Shown here: positions 31,685 through 40,371 of the stretch, piece after piece
Position numbering within the stretch: the stretch's first letter is position 1
Layout: each line of letters opens with the position of its first letter
Assembly: GCF_963930865.1 (NCBI RefSeq)
Contig: NZ_CAWVOH010000001.1
Coordinates: 124,001-188,000, forward strand
Length of the DNA: 64,000 nucleotides
Direction: 5' to 3'
DNA from: Eupransor demetentiae
GTDB taxonomy: Bacteria > Bacillota > Bacilli > Lactobacillales > Lactobacillaceae
Program-made: the position numbers and the translations under genes
Notes under the pieces: generated by a model
The model's input: only the letters and a program-made list of their open reading frames with translations
What the model was told of the DNA's origin: nothing
The model's database searches: none

Positions 31685-33919
31685 ATGACAGTCGAAACAC
31701 TAACAGCAGGAATGAATGATAAGCAAGCCAAAGCCGTCCAGATTACCGAAGGGCCGCTCTTGATTATGGCCGGCGCGGGTTCTGGAAAGACCCGCGTTTT
31801 GACGCACCGCATTGCCCACTTGATTGAAGATTTGGACGTTGCGCCCTGGCGAATTTTGGCCATTACTTTTACTAATAAGGCCGCCAAGGAAATGCGGGAA
31901 CGAATTGGTCAGCTGGTCGACCCTGAACTAGCTGGTTCGATTTGGGTCTCAACTTTTCACGCCCTTGCGGTCCGGATTTTGCGCCGGGATGGCGAAGTGG
32001 TTGGCCTCAGTCGTAACTTTACGATTTTGGATACTTCTGCTCAGCGTACCCTGATTAAGCGCGTGATTAACGACTTGGACCTGGATACGAATCAGTACGA
32101 TCCCCGTTCCGTTTTGGGTAAGATTTCAAATGCCAAGAATGAAATTTTGACGCCTAAAGATTTTGCCCAGCAGGCGGCGAATTACTACGATGAAACCATT
32201 GCTGAAATTTACAAGAACTATCAGCAAGCTTTGAAGCAGGCGCAGTCCGTCGACTTCGATGACCTCATCATGCTAACGATTGAGCTTTTTAAGGCTGCTC
32301 CTGACGTTTTGAAGCGTTATCAGGACCAGTTCCGCTACATCCACGTCGATGAGTACCAGGACACCAACGACGCCCAGTATCAAATCGTCCATATGTTAGC
32401 TGATGGTTGGAAAAACCTCGCCGTGGTCGGGGATGCTGACCAGTCAATTTACGGTTGGCGTGGCGCTAACATGAACAACATCCTGAACTTCGAAAAGGAT
32501 TATCCAAACGCTAAGACGGTTATGTTGGAACAGAACTACCGTTCAACACAAAATATTTTGGATGCCGCTAACGAAGTCATTAACAATAACAACGAACGCG
32601 TACCAAAGAAGTTGTGGACGGAACAGGGGAACGGTGACAAGATTACTTATTACCGTGCGCAAACCGAACGCGATGAAGCCAACTTCGTTTTGGCTCAAAT
32701 TCAAAAGCTGCGTAAGGCCGGTGGTTCCTATTCCGATTTTGCCGTGCTTTACCGTACCAACGCCCAGTCGCGTGGAATGGAAGAAGCGCTGGTTAAGTCC
32801 AACATTCCTTATACCATGGTCGGGGGCCACAAGTTCTACGAGCGTAAGGAAATCTTGGATATCATGGCTTACATGAGCCTGATTGCCAACCCCGATGATA
32901 ACGCTGCCTTCGAACGCATCGTTAACGTGCCCAAGCGCAGTATCGGTGGTACGACGGTCGATCACCTTCATGCCTTTGCTAACCGTCTTGGCGTTTCCTA
33001 CTTAAAGGCGATTGATTCGATTGAATTAGCGCCGGAAATTCGGACTGCCGCCGCAAGCAAGCTCTTGTCCTTTGCTGAAATGATTCATAATTTGCATCAG
33101 CAAGCCCAGTTCCTTTCCGTAACCGAATTAGCTGATTTGGTCATGGATCAATCCGGCTATCGCAAGTCCTTGTCGGGCAAAACCGATCCAGAGTCCCAAT
33201 CTCGTTTGGAAAACTTGGACGAATTTCTGTCCGTTACCAAGGAATTTGATGATAAATACGATGCTGATGATCCGGATGCTGTCGACCCCTTGACGGACTT
33301 CTTGGGCTCTACGGCCTTGATGTCTGATCTTGATAACTTAGAAGATGACGATGGAGCGGTTACACTGATGACCCTTCACGCCGCTAAGGGCTTGGAATTC
33401 CCTGTTGTTTTCTTGATTGGCATGGAAGAAGGAATTTTCCCACTTGGTCGTGCAAGCCAAGATGATGATCAATTAGAGGAAGAACGTCGTTTGGCCTACG
33501 TCGGAATCACCCGTGCCATGAAGAAGCTCTTCTTGACCAACGCTTATTCCCGTTTGCTTTATGGTCGCACGCAGGCCAACCAGCCTTCGCGTTTTATTGA
33601 AGAAATCTCACCCGAACACATCCAAACCGAATATTCAGCTGCTTCGGGCAGTCAGGCTGGCCCCGTTGCCTCTCGCTTGCAGCGAGCGACGGCCACGACT
33701 TACAAGGCTTCTGCTGTGGTTAAGAACACTCAAGCCACAACGGGCGCCGAGTCCGTTGCTTGGCAGGCGGGTGATAAGGTTTCTCACAAGAAGTGGGGGA
33801 TTGGAACGGTTGTTTCGGTATCCGGAAAGGCTGATGACCAGGAAGTTAAAGTTGCCTTCCCTGAAGTAGGAATTAAGCAGCTACTCGCCGCCTTTGCACC
33901 GATTACCAAGGTCGAATAA
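31685..33919 (+). CDS. pcrA: ATP-dependent DNA helicase PcrA (UvrD family)
   Basis: 3'-5' SF1 helicase in repair and plasmid replication, 744 residues. Motif I MAGAGSGKTRVLTHR (residues 28-42), motif II VDEYQDTND (about 220), motif III GDADQSIYGWRGA, motif IV EQNYRST, motif V/VI LMTLHAAKGLEFPVV and ITRAMKKL. The C-terminal Tudor-like RNA-polymerase-interacting domain is WQAGDKVSHKKWGIGTVVSV. Heads the conserved pcrA-ligA-camS set. Confidence 0.97.
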   Translation: MTVETLTAGMNDKQAKAVQITEGPLLIMAGAGSGKTRVLTHRIAHLIEDLDVAPWRILAITFTNKAAKEMRERIGQLVDPELAGSIWVSTFHALAVRILRRDGEVVGLSRNFTILDTSAQRTLIKRVINDLDLDTNQYDPRSVLGKISNAKNEILTPKDFAQQAANYYDETIAEIYKNYQQALKQAQSVDFDDLIMLTIELFKAAPDVLKRYQDQFRYIHVDEYQDTNDAQYQIVHMLADGWKNLAVVGDADQSIYGWRGANMNNILNFEKDYPNAKTVMLEQNYRSTQNILDAANEVINNNNERVPKKLWTEQGNGDKITYYRAQTERDEANFVLAQIQKLRKAGGSYSDFAVLYRTNAQSRGMEEALVKSNIPYTMVGGHKFYERKEILDIMAYMSLIANPDDNAAFERIVNVPKRSIGGTTVDHLHAFANRLGVSYLKAIDSIELAPEIRTAAASKLLSFAEMIHNLHQQAQFLSVTELADLVMDQSGYRKSLSGKTDPESQSRLENLDEFLSVTKEFDDKYDADDPDAVDPLTDFLGSTALMSDLDNLEDDDGAVTLMTLHAAKGLEFPVVFLIGMEEGIFPLGRASQDDDQLEEERRLAYVGITRAMKKLFLTNAYSRLLYGRTQANQPSRFIEEISPEHIQTEYSAASGSQAGPVASRLQRATATTYKASAVVKNTQATTGAESVAWQAGDKVSHKKWGIGTVVSVSGKADDQEVKVAFPEVGIKQLLAAFAPITKVE

Positions 33920-33940
33920 GTAGTTTGAAAGGAGTACCGC

Positions 33941-35977
33941 ATGGCAGATTTGAAGCCAGTTGACCAATTGACAACGAGCGAGGCCCAGCAGGAAACCGCA
34001 GCTTTGCAAAAGCGCTTAACTGAGTACGGCGTGGCCTACTATGAAAAGGACGCCCCCCTCGTTGAAGACCATGTCTATGACGAAGAGTACGCCCGTTTGG
34101 TAGCACTTGAAGCTCGTTTCCCACAGTTTGTAAATCCGGATTCGCCTACCCAAAACGTTGGTGGTGCCGAAACGAAGTCTGGTTTGCCTAAGGTTACCCA
34201 CCCAGTACCCATGCTTTCGCTCGGGGACGTTTTTTCTCTGGATGAACTGCAGGAATGGGAAGACCGCACGGTTAAAAGCCTCGGTCAGCAACCCAAGTAC
34301 AATTTGGAATTAAAAATCGATGGATTGGCGATTGCCTTGCGCTACGAAAACGGCCGCTTAATTCAGGCTTCGACCCGTGGAAACGGTGTGATTGGGGAAG
34401 ACGTCACGGCGAATGTCAAGACGATTAAGGCCGTGCCACAAGAGTTAAAGGAAAAGGTCAACATCGAAGTTCGTGGTGAGGTTTACATGCCAAAAGAAAG
34501 CTTCGTGCAGCTCAATGAAGCCCGCGAAGCCGATGGGCAAGAACCTTTTGCCAACCCTCGTAATGCCGCTGCCGGTTCTTTACGTCAGCTCGACGCCAAG
34601 GTTACTCGTGCACGTAAGTTATCAGCCTTTATTTACTACACGGCCGAACCCGAAGTACTGGGAGCGACGAACCAGAGCCAGGTGCTCGAGCGCTTTGCTG
34701 ATTTAGGTTTGCCGACTGAAACCCATAACCGCGTCATCAATAAAATGGATGAGGTGGGCGACTACATCGACTGGTGTACCGCTCAACGTGATGAATTGCC
34801 CTTTGGTATCGATGGAGTCGTCGTTAAGGTTAATAACTTCGATCTTGAATACGATTTGGGGAACACGGTGAAGGTGCCCCGCTGGGCCATCGCTTACAAG
34901 TTCCCACCGGAAGAAGCTAACACGGTTGTTCGTGAAATCGAGTGGACGGTAGGCCGGACTGGAGCCGTTACGCCGACAGCCGTCATGGACCCCGTTCTAT
35001 TAGCAGGGACGACGGTTCAACGGGCCTCCCTCCACAATCCTGATTATTTGGAAGCCAAGGATGTCCGCCTCGGTGACACCGTTACTTTGCACAAGGCCGG
35101 GGATATCATTCCCGAAATCGGTCAGGTTGTGCTAAGCAAGCGGCCCGCCGACAGCAAGCCCTACGAAATTCCAACGGTTTGCCCGGTCTGTGGCGCTAAG
35201 CTCGTGCACGTCGAAGGGGAAGTGGTCCTACGTTGTATTAATCCACTCTGTCCGGCGCAAATTCAAGAAGGCTTGACCCACTTTGCCTCCCGAAACGCCA
35301 TGAACATCGATGGCCTGGGTCCCAAGATTGTGGCGCAACTCTTGGCAGCAGGTTTCGTTAAGGATGTGGCTTCCATTTATTCTTTGACTGAGGAACAGTT
35401 ACTGTCTTTGGATAAGTTTAAGGCGAAGTCCGCGCAGAACCTGCTAAATGCCATTCAGGGCTCTAAGGAAAACTCGATGGAGCGCTTGCTCTTTGGTTTG
35501 GGCATTCGCTTAGTGGGGGCCAAAGCCGCTTTGACTATTTCGGAGCACTTCCGTTCAATCGAAAAGCTTTCGGCCGCCAGTCAGGAAGACATTGCCGAAA
35601 TTAACGGAATTGGGGATGCCATTGCGGATTCCATTACCCTCTATTTCCAAAAAGAACAGTCCCAGCAGCTGCTGGCTGAATTGGCGAAAGCGGGTGTTAA
35701 TCAGAACTTTATTTCGAGCGGTGTTGAAGTTGACGAAAATTCCTTTTTCTATGGTAAAAAGGTTGTCTTAACTGGTAAACTAGAAGTTAACAGCCGCCCT
35801 GAGGTTAGCAAGTGGCTAACCAATCATGGCGCTCAGGTTGTCGGTTCGGTTTCTAGCAAAACGGACTTAGTGATTGCCGGTGAAGATGCTGGTTCTAAGT
35901 TAGCTAAGGCTGAAAAGTTGAACGTGCCTGTTTGGAACGAACGCGACTTTATCAATGCTCAACGTGAAGAAGAGTAA
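33941..35977 (+). CDS. ligA: NAD-dependent DNA ligase
   Basis: Seals nicks in replication and repair, 678 residues. Adenylation lysine in LELKIDGLAIALRY (Lys125). Order: Ia domain (YYEKDAPLVEDHVYDEEY), adenylation domain, OB fold (VGRTGAVTPTAVMDPVLLAGTTV), zinc finger CPVC-x(15)-C-x(4)-C (about 405-430), HhH repeats and a C-terminal BRCT (KKVVLTGKLE onward, about 605-678). RBS GAAAGGAG. Confidence 0.97.
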   Translation: MADLKPVDQLTTSEAQQETAALQKRLTEYGVAYYEKDAPLVEDHVYDEEYARLVALEARFPQFVNPDSPTQNVGGAETKSGLPKVTHPVPMLSLGDVFSLDELQEWEDRTVKSLGQQPKYNLELKIDGLAIALRYENGRLIQASTRGNGVIGEDVTANVKTIKAVPQELKEKVNIEVRGEVYMPKESFVQLNEAREADGQEPFANPRNAAAGSLRQLDAKVTRARKLSAFIYYTAEPEVLGATNQSQVLERFADLGLPTETHNRVINKMDEVGDYIDWCTAQRDELPFGIDGVVVKVNNFDLEYDLGNTVKVPRWAIAYKFPPEEANTVVREIEWTVGRTGAVTPTAVMDPVLLAGTTVQRASLHNPDYLEAKDVRLGDTVTLHKAGDIIPEIGQVVLSKRPADSKPYEIPTVCPVCGAKLVHVEGEVVLRCINPLCPAQIQEGLTHFASRNAMNIDGLGPKIVAQLLAAGFVKDVASIYSLTEEQLLSLDKFKAKSAQNLLNAIQGSKENSMERLLFGLGIRLVGAKAALTISEHFRSIEKLSAASQEDIAEINGIGDAIADSITLYFQKEQSQQLLAELAKAGVNQNFISSGVEVDENSFFYGKKVVLTGKLEVNSRPEVSKWLTNHGAQVVGSVSSKTDLVIAGEDAGSKLAKAEKLNVPVWNERDFINAQREEE

Positions 35978-35994
35978 GTAAACGAGGAAGATTC

Positions 35995-37131
35995 ATGTTT
36001 AAACGAATTGGTATGCGGGGATATATCATTGGTGGTGTGGTGGCCGTTGTCATCCTAATCGCCATGTTTTTCTTTTTCCGCGTCGCCCAAGTGGCGCCAA
36101 GCAATCAGAAATCCAAGGGCGTTCAGTTAACTTCGAACTCACCCGGACAGTACCAAACGGTCATTAAGGATGGTCGTTACCTGGTTTCAGCAGCTCGTGG
36201 TATTACCGCTACTTCCGAACCGAATACGCTGGATGTTAAGCACTTTGAATCTTCCCTTTTGGACTTGTCTAAGACCCACTTTAAGACGGGCCGTTTCATC
36301 TTCCAAGAAGGTCAGTATCTGTCAGCTGACACGGTTTCGGATTTGCTGGCTCGTAAAGGCAAGAACAACATTGGTTTGAACCCCAAGGATAACGGTAAGA
36401 CGGATTCTTCCCGTGAACCGATTTACGTTCAGACTTTGACGGAACAAGACTTTATGACCAAGGACGGTAGCAACTTGAAGCTCGCCGGTATGGTTGTCGG
36501 GGTGGCGATGAACTCCCAGGATGCTTACCAGAAGGAACAATACGGGACGACTTATTATCAGGATATTTCCGATGATGCCCGTATCGCTTATGGTAAGAAG
36601 ATTGCTCCCGAATTGATTAAGCAAATTCGTGCTCAAAAGGGCGTTGGCAAGAACGTGCCAATCGTCTTGGCCATGTACAAGAACGCTCCTGGTGATTCTT
36701 TGGCCCCCGGTAACTTCTATGCTCAGGCAACGAGTCGAAGTGGCAACCACTTGTCTTCTTGGTCATCAATCAACGAAAAGTCGATTGTTTTGCCAAAGGA
36801 AGCTAGTTCTTCAAGTTCACTTGGTGATGATGAAAATAACAGCTTCACCAACTTTAAGAACGACGTGGCCAACTTCTTCCCAAACATCGCTGGTGCGACA
36901 GCCGTTGCCAACTACAAGAGCAACAAGCTTTCCAGCATGAACGTTACGGTTACCACGCAGTTCTACAGTCAAACGGAAATTAATTCCTTTGCCGAATACG
37001 TGGCTAGCTCGGCCTTGAAGTTCCTTCCTACGTCCGTCCCAATTCGCATTGTTATTCAAACTTCAAATGAAATGCAAGCGATCCTGGTTAAGGACAGTGA
37101 TGCCAAGAGCTTCACGACCACCATTCTTTAA
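35995..37131 (+). CDS. camS: CamS-family protein, membrane-anchored without lipobox
   Basis: Homologue of the staphylococcal/enterococcal CamS sex-pheromone lipoprotein family, placed after ligA as usual. 378 residues. The exported body has family segments YVQTLTEQDFMTKDGSNLKLAGMVVGVAMNS and YGKKIAPELIKQIR. Unlike typical members there is no cysteine at the end of the hydrophobic N-terminus (about residues 9-31), so it would be held by an uncleaved helix instead of lipid. The precursor of a pheromone peptide is therefore unlikely here. Role unknown. Confidence 0.85.
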   Translation: MFKRIGMRGYIIGGVVAVVILIAMFFFFRVAQVAPSNQKSKGVQLTSNSPGQYQTVIKDGRYLVSAARGITATSEPNTLDVKHFESSLLDLSKTHFKTGRFIFQEGQYLSADTVSDLLARKGKNNIGLNPKDNGKTDSSREPIYVQTLTEQDFMTKDGSNLKLAGMVVGVAMNSQDAYQKEQYGTTYYQDISDDARIAYGKKIAPELIKQIRAQKGVGKNVPIVLAMYKNAPGDSLAPGNFYAQATSRSGNHLSSWSSINEKSIVLPKEASSSSSLGDDENNSFTNFKNDVANFFPNIAGATAVANYKSNKLSSMNVTVTTQFYSQTEINSFAEYVASSALKFLPTSVPIRIVIQTSNEMQAILVKDSDAKSFTTTIL

Positions 37132-37138
37132 GCCAAAT

Positions 37139-37163
37139 AAAAAACGCCGAAAGGCGTTTTTTT
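37139..37163. terminator. Bidirectional terminator after camS
   Basis: AAAAACGCC-GAAA-GGCGTTTTTTT; the convergent gene's stop lies in its T run. Confidence 0.9.
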
Positions 37164-37935
37164 AGTAGAGTAAAATTGTTGCCAAGCAGAGGCAAATGAT
37201 TGAAAGCAAGGGTTCCCAGCGGATAAAGTTGGGCTTGTTGAATTGCAATAAAAAGGGTGGCAGCGAAAGCAAAATGGCCAAGAAGACATTCAAGTGGAAG
37301 CCAAAGGTAAGCAGACTAGCAATCCAGAAGGCTAGGATTGTCACAAGTGAAAGTAGACGCCCTTTAGCATTTGGGATAAAAATCGGCGTGAAGAAGAAAA
37401 TAAAGCCATACAGCATTGGCCAGGAACGGTTGATGAAAATCTGGGTAATGTAGTTATTGGCTAGAAATGAAATCGAAACGGGCACGGCATAAGCGGCCAG
37501 AACTGAAAAGGCTAGCAAGCCCAAGGTGTTTTTCAAATGAAGAATGTCCTGTGGTACTAAGGCCAAGAAGATGGCAAAGAGAATCAGAAGGGCAAAAATT
37601 TCGAAACGATTGCGAATTTGGGAGTTAAATGCTACCAGCATCGATAAGAGTAGGAATAGGTAGGAAGCGCTGTGCGTAAAGCGGTTACGAATTAGGAAGG
37701 CGATTGATGCCGAGCAGGAAAAAGAGTAGCCGAGAAGGGGCCATATTTGCCACTGCTGCGCCTTAGCCAGCACATCACCGTGGAAGATGGGTTCTTGCCA
37801 CCAGATGATGTTTAAGGCTAAGGTAATGCCGATAATCGTGATCCAACGCATCTGCTTTCGGCTCAATTGAGCGAGGAAAGGTGGGCGCGGAGATCTTTTG
37901 TTGCTTTGGGTTGGCTTCGAATTGCTTGCTTGCAT
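37162..37935 (-). CDS. Polytopic membrane protein, unknown function
   Basis: 257 residues: a basic Ser/Pro/Gln-rich N-terminal tail of about 28 residues, then roughly eight hydrophobic helices to the C-terminus with short loops. Arg/Asn appear in loops (IRNRF occurs twice, near 83 and 107). No transporter or enzyme motif is recognised. AAAGGTAG upstream of the ATG at 37935 is a weak ribosome site. Single gene, convergent with camS and divergent from the metK leader. Real on the basis of length, unit structure and coherent membrane pattern. Confidence 0.7.
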   Translation of the reverse strand: MQASNSKPTQSNKRSPRPPFLAQLSRKQMRWITIIGITLALNIIWWQEPIFHGDVLAKAQQWQIWPLLGYSFSCSASIAFLIRNRFTHSASYLFLLLSMLVAFNSQIRNRFEIFALLILFAIFLALVPQDILHLKNTLGLLAFSVLAAYAVPVSISFLANNYITQIFINRSWPMLYGFIFFFTPIFIPNAKGRLLSLVTILAFWIASLLTFGFHLNVFLAILLSLPPFLLQFNKPNFIRWEPLLSIICLCLATILLY

Positions 37936-37959
37936 TGCTGTCTTTCTACCTTTTTTACT

Positions 37960-37988
37960 TTGCTTTTTATCATTTTATCATGTAGAAT
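37960..37988 (+). promoter_or_regulatory. Promoter of the metK leader
   Basis: TTGCTT (37960-37965), 17-nt spacer, TAGAAT (37983-37988). Confidence 0.55.
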
Positions 37989-38006
37989 GATGTAAATGAA
38001 ATTGAA

Positions 38007-38131
38007 TAGCTATCAAGAGCAGGCGAGTGATACAGCACGATGACCCTGCACCAACCGGCTTTGCACGGTGGTACTTCTGTAAGATAGACAACTTTTAGGC
38101 GTAGTCAGCGAGTTGTTGATTGCGCCTTTTT
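38007..38131 (+). ncRNA. S-box-like (SAM-I superfamily) riboswitch upstream of metK
   Basis: Aptamer 38007-38090. P1 is GCTATC/GATAG (38009-38014 with 38083-38087). ATCAAGAG, then GCAGG/CCTGC as P2 (38019-38023 with 38044-38048), GATGA (38039-38043), CACCAACC and a CACC/GGTG P3 follow the S-box order, with a reduced P4 as in SAM-I/IV variants. The expression platform has ACAACT/AGTTGT as antiterminator and AGGCGTAGTCA paired to TTGATTGCGCCT as terminator, then TTTTT. SAM would shut off metK. Confidence 0.75.
38097..38131 (+). terminator. Terminator of the metK riboswitch
   Basis: Eleven consecutive pairs (some G-T) from AGGCGTAGTCA to the TTGATTGCGCCT arm, then TTTTT. Confidence 0.75.
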
Positions 38132-38170
38132 AATAGCTATTTTTTACCATATGGAAATGAGGAAAGTTTG

Positions 38171-39331
38171 ATGAAAAAGTATTTCACGTCAGAATCAGTA
38201 GCAAATGGTCACCCCGATAAGGTTGCCGACCAAATCGCCGATGCCATCTTGGATGCCGTTTTGCGCCAAGACCCCAAGGCCCGTGCCGCCATTGAAGTGA
38301 CGACTTCGACTGGTGATGTTTCGGTCTTTGGTGAATTGAGCACTTCGGCATACGTTAATATCCGCCAAATCGTTATGGATACGGTCCGTGAAATCGGCTA
38401 TGACCGTCCCGAACTTGGTTTCTCTGCTGATTCAATTAATGTTTCAAATCGGATTGTTGAGCAATCGCCCGATATTGCCCAAGCCGTTGACGAAGCCGAG
38501 GATGATCCCGACCAACTGGGAGCCGGTGATCAAGGTATGGTCTTTGGCTATGCCACGAATGAAACGCCGAACATGATTCCTTTGGCCCTCGACCTTTCCC
38601 ACCAATTGATGCGCCGCATTCGCGATGTCCGTCAAGCTGGTGAAATTGATTACCTCCGTCCCGATGCAAAGGGTGAAGTGACGGTGGAATTAAACGAAAA
38701 GAACCAGCCAGTCCGGATTGCTTCAGTGGTTTTGTCAACTCAGCACAATCCTGAAGTCACTTTGGAACAGCTCCGTATGGATATTCGCCACTCAGTGATT
38801 GACCCAGTTTTGCCAGCTGACTTGGTTGATGAGGAAACGGTTTACTACATCAATCCATCTGGACGCTTTGTTTTGGGTGGACCGCAGGCCGATTCTGGTT
38901 TGACTGGTCGCAAGATTATTGTCGACACCTATGGTGGCGCTGCCCATCATGGTGGAGGAGCCTTCTCTGGAAAGGATGCCACCAAGGTGGACCGCTCGGC
39001 GGCTTACTACGCTCGTTATGCTGCTAAAAACATTGTTTCAGCAGGGCTCGCAGACCGGCTTGAATTGCAAGTAGCCTATGCGATTGGCGTTGCCAAGCCC
39101 GTTTCTTTGAACTTTGAAACCTTTGGTACTGAAAAGGTTGAACTGGACTTGATCCAGCAGGTTTTGGAAGATTACTTTGACTTTCGTCCCTTGTCAATCA
39201 TTCATGAATTGAAGTTGCAGCGACCAATTTACCAGCAGACGGCGGCCTATGGTCACTTTGGCCGGACCGATATCGACCTTCCTTGGGAAAAGCTCAATAA
39301 GATGGAAATGATTCAAAAGGGTCTTTCCTAA
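38171..39331 (+). CDS. metK: S-adenosylmethionine synthetase
   Basis: Makes SAM from methionine and ATP, cytosolic tetramer, 386 residues. ATG 38171 follows TGAGGAAAG; upstream in-frame TTG lies in the leader. Family blocks: FTSESVANGHPDKVADQI (residues 4-21), GAGDQGMVFGYATNE (about 118-132), GGPQADSGLTGRKIIVDTYGG (about 237-257), GGGAFSGKDATKVDRSAAY and GHFGRTDIDLPWE near the end. Feedback by the SAM-responsive leader is expected. Confidence 0.96.
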   Translation: MKKYFTSESVANGHPDKVADQIADAILDAVLRQDPKARAAIEVTTSTGDVSVFGELSTSAYVNIRQIVMDTVREIGYDRPELGFSADSINVSNRIVEQSPDIAQAVDEAEDDPDQLGAGDQGMVFGYATNETPNMIPLALDLSHQLMRRIRDVRQAGEIDYLRPDAKGEVTVELNEKNQPVRIASVVLSTQHNPEVTLEQLRMDIRHSVIDPVLPADLVDEETVYYINPSGRFVLGGPQADSGLTGRKIIVDTYGGAAHHGGGAFSGKDATKVDRSAAYYARYAAKNIVSAGLADRLELQVAYAIGVAKPVSLNFETFGTEKVELDLIQQVLEDYFDFRPLSIIHELKLQRPIYQQTAAYGHFGRTDIDLPWEKLNKMEMIQKGLS

Positions 39332-39334
39332 AAT

Positions 39335-39362
39335 AAAAAAACGACCTGTTGGTCGTTTTTTT
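39335..39362. terminator. Bidirectional terminator after metK
   Basis: ACGACC-TGTT-GGTCGT with flanking A and T runs. Confidence 0.88.
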
Positions 39363-40233
39363 ATTGCCACAAGGGATATTCTTCTTGTTCGATGTGGAAG
39401 GAGTAGGCCCCGCGGCCTAGCTTGTATGCATCGATTTCAGCCGGAACAATGTCGCCAATGTGTAGATGGCAGCCCTTTTGGATGGTGAAATCTTGATAAC
39501 CAAGATCTTCACGGGGATGGAGATGCAGGATGGAAAGAAAGAGTTTGTAAGAACCCAAAGATTCCAGCAAACGAATTTCAATCCCGTTCTGTTTAGGATT
39601 ATTTTCGGCGCGAATACCAGCTACCTTGGGGAAGGAGCGGTATTGCTTGTTCCAGTGAACCGTAACTGGGAAGGAATCTTCGCGATCCTGATGGAAGAGC
39701 GCGAGAAAGGCCTGCTGTAAACGAGAAAGGTGAGGATGCTTAATCTTAGGTTGAACCGTGTGGAAGGGGCGAATGTCACTACCGAAGGCTAAATCTTGGT
39801 AGAAGTAGGCCGCACCTTCTTGAGGGATATCACCCTTGATTTTACCAATCCAAGCCATTTGCGCTTCTTGCCTTCCCAAAATGTTGCCGATGGCTTCCAG
39901 TAGTTCATCCGTCGCATGCAAATTTGTCGTGTTTTTTAGCACTGGGGCAAAGGGAATTGCAAATTGGCGTTCATGGGAAAGCAAACCATTCAAACCACGG
40001 TTCAAAAAAGCAGCTGAACCAATGAAGAGGGCCACGTCTTTTTGCGCATTTGCTTGGTCCGGAAGTGTTCGTGCTAATTTCTTAGCAGAATAGTAGGCGG
40101 CCGCTGAATCAGCCAGTAGCTCTAGTTGGTACTCTTGATTATGCTCTTTGAGGGCATCTTCCACTTGCTTAAGCAGGGTGTCCATTACCTTTTTATTAGA
40201 AGATTGTTGAAAGTAACAATGAAAATGTGTCAT
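39361..40233 (-). CDS. Degenerate diacylglycerol/lipid-kinase-like protein
   Basis: 290 residues whose layout resembles the DagK/LCB5 lipid-kinase fold: an N-terminal fragment with a helix VMDTLLKQVEDALKEHNQEYQ after a beta strand, an IGSAAFLNRGLNGLL segment where the GGDGTxNEVxNGL loop should be, and a C-terminal half ending KGCHLHIGDIVPAEIDAYKLGRGAYSFHIEQEEYPLW that resembles the family's closing beta domain. The ATP-binding GGDGT and GTGND motifs are missing, so it is probably inactive as a kinase or a distant relative. ATG 40233; GGAG lies 12-13 nt upstream. Own promoter; not part of the RNase J operon. Confidence 0.6.
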   Translation of the reverse strand: MTHFHCYFQQSSNKKVMDTLLKQVEDALKEHNQEYQLELLADSAAAYYSAKKLARTLPDQANAQKDVALFIGSAAFLNRGLNGLLSHERQFAIPFAPVLKNTTNLHATDELLEAIGNILGRQEAQMAWIGKIKGDIPQEGAAYFYQDLAFGSDIRPFHTVQPKIKHPHLSRLQQAFLALFHQDREDSFPVTVHWNKQYRSFPKVAGIRAENNPKQNGIEIRLLESLGSYKLFLSILHLHPREDLGYQDFTIQKGCHLHIGDIVPAEIDAYKLGRGAYSFHIEQEEYPLWQ

Positions 40234-40258
40234 TTTTGGTCATTCTCCAGTAAGAGCC

Positions 40259-40264
40259 ATTATA
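40259..40264 (-). promoter_or_regulatory. Promoter -10 of the lipid-kinase-like gene
   Basis: Minus strand TGG-TATAAT (extended -10), TTTCTA 17 nt upstream. Confidence 0.6.
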
Positions 40265-40336
40265 CCAGATATGAGGGGTTATAGAAAAAGCGGAATCTTT
40301 TGTAAATAAATCGTTAATTTGTCATCGTTTAGTAAC

Positions 40337-40367
40337 AAAAAAAGCACACCTTCCGGCGTGCTTTTTC
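40337..40367 (-). terminator. Terminator of the rpoY-rnjA operon
   Basis: GCACGCC/GGTGTGC-type stem with one mismatch and an A/T run on each side. Confidence 0.8.
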
Positions 40368-40371
40368 AATC

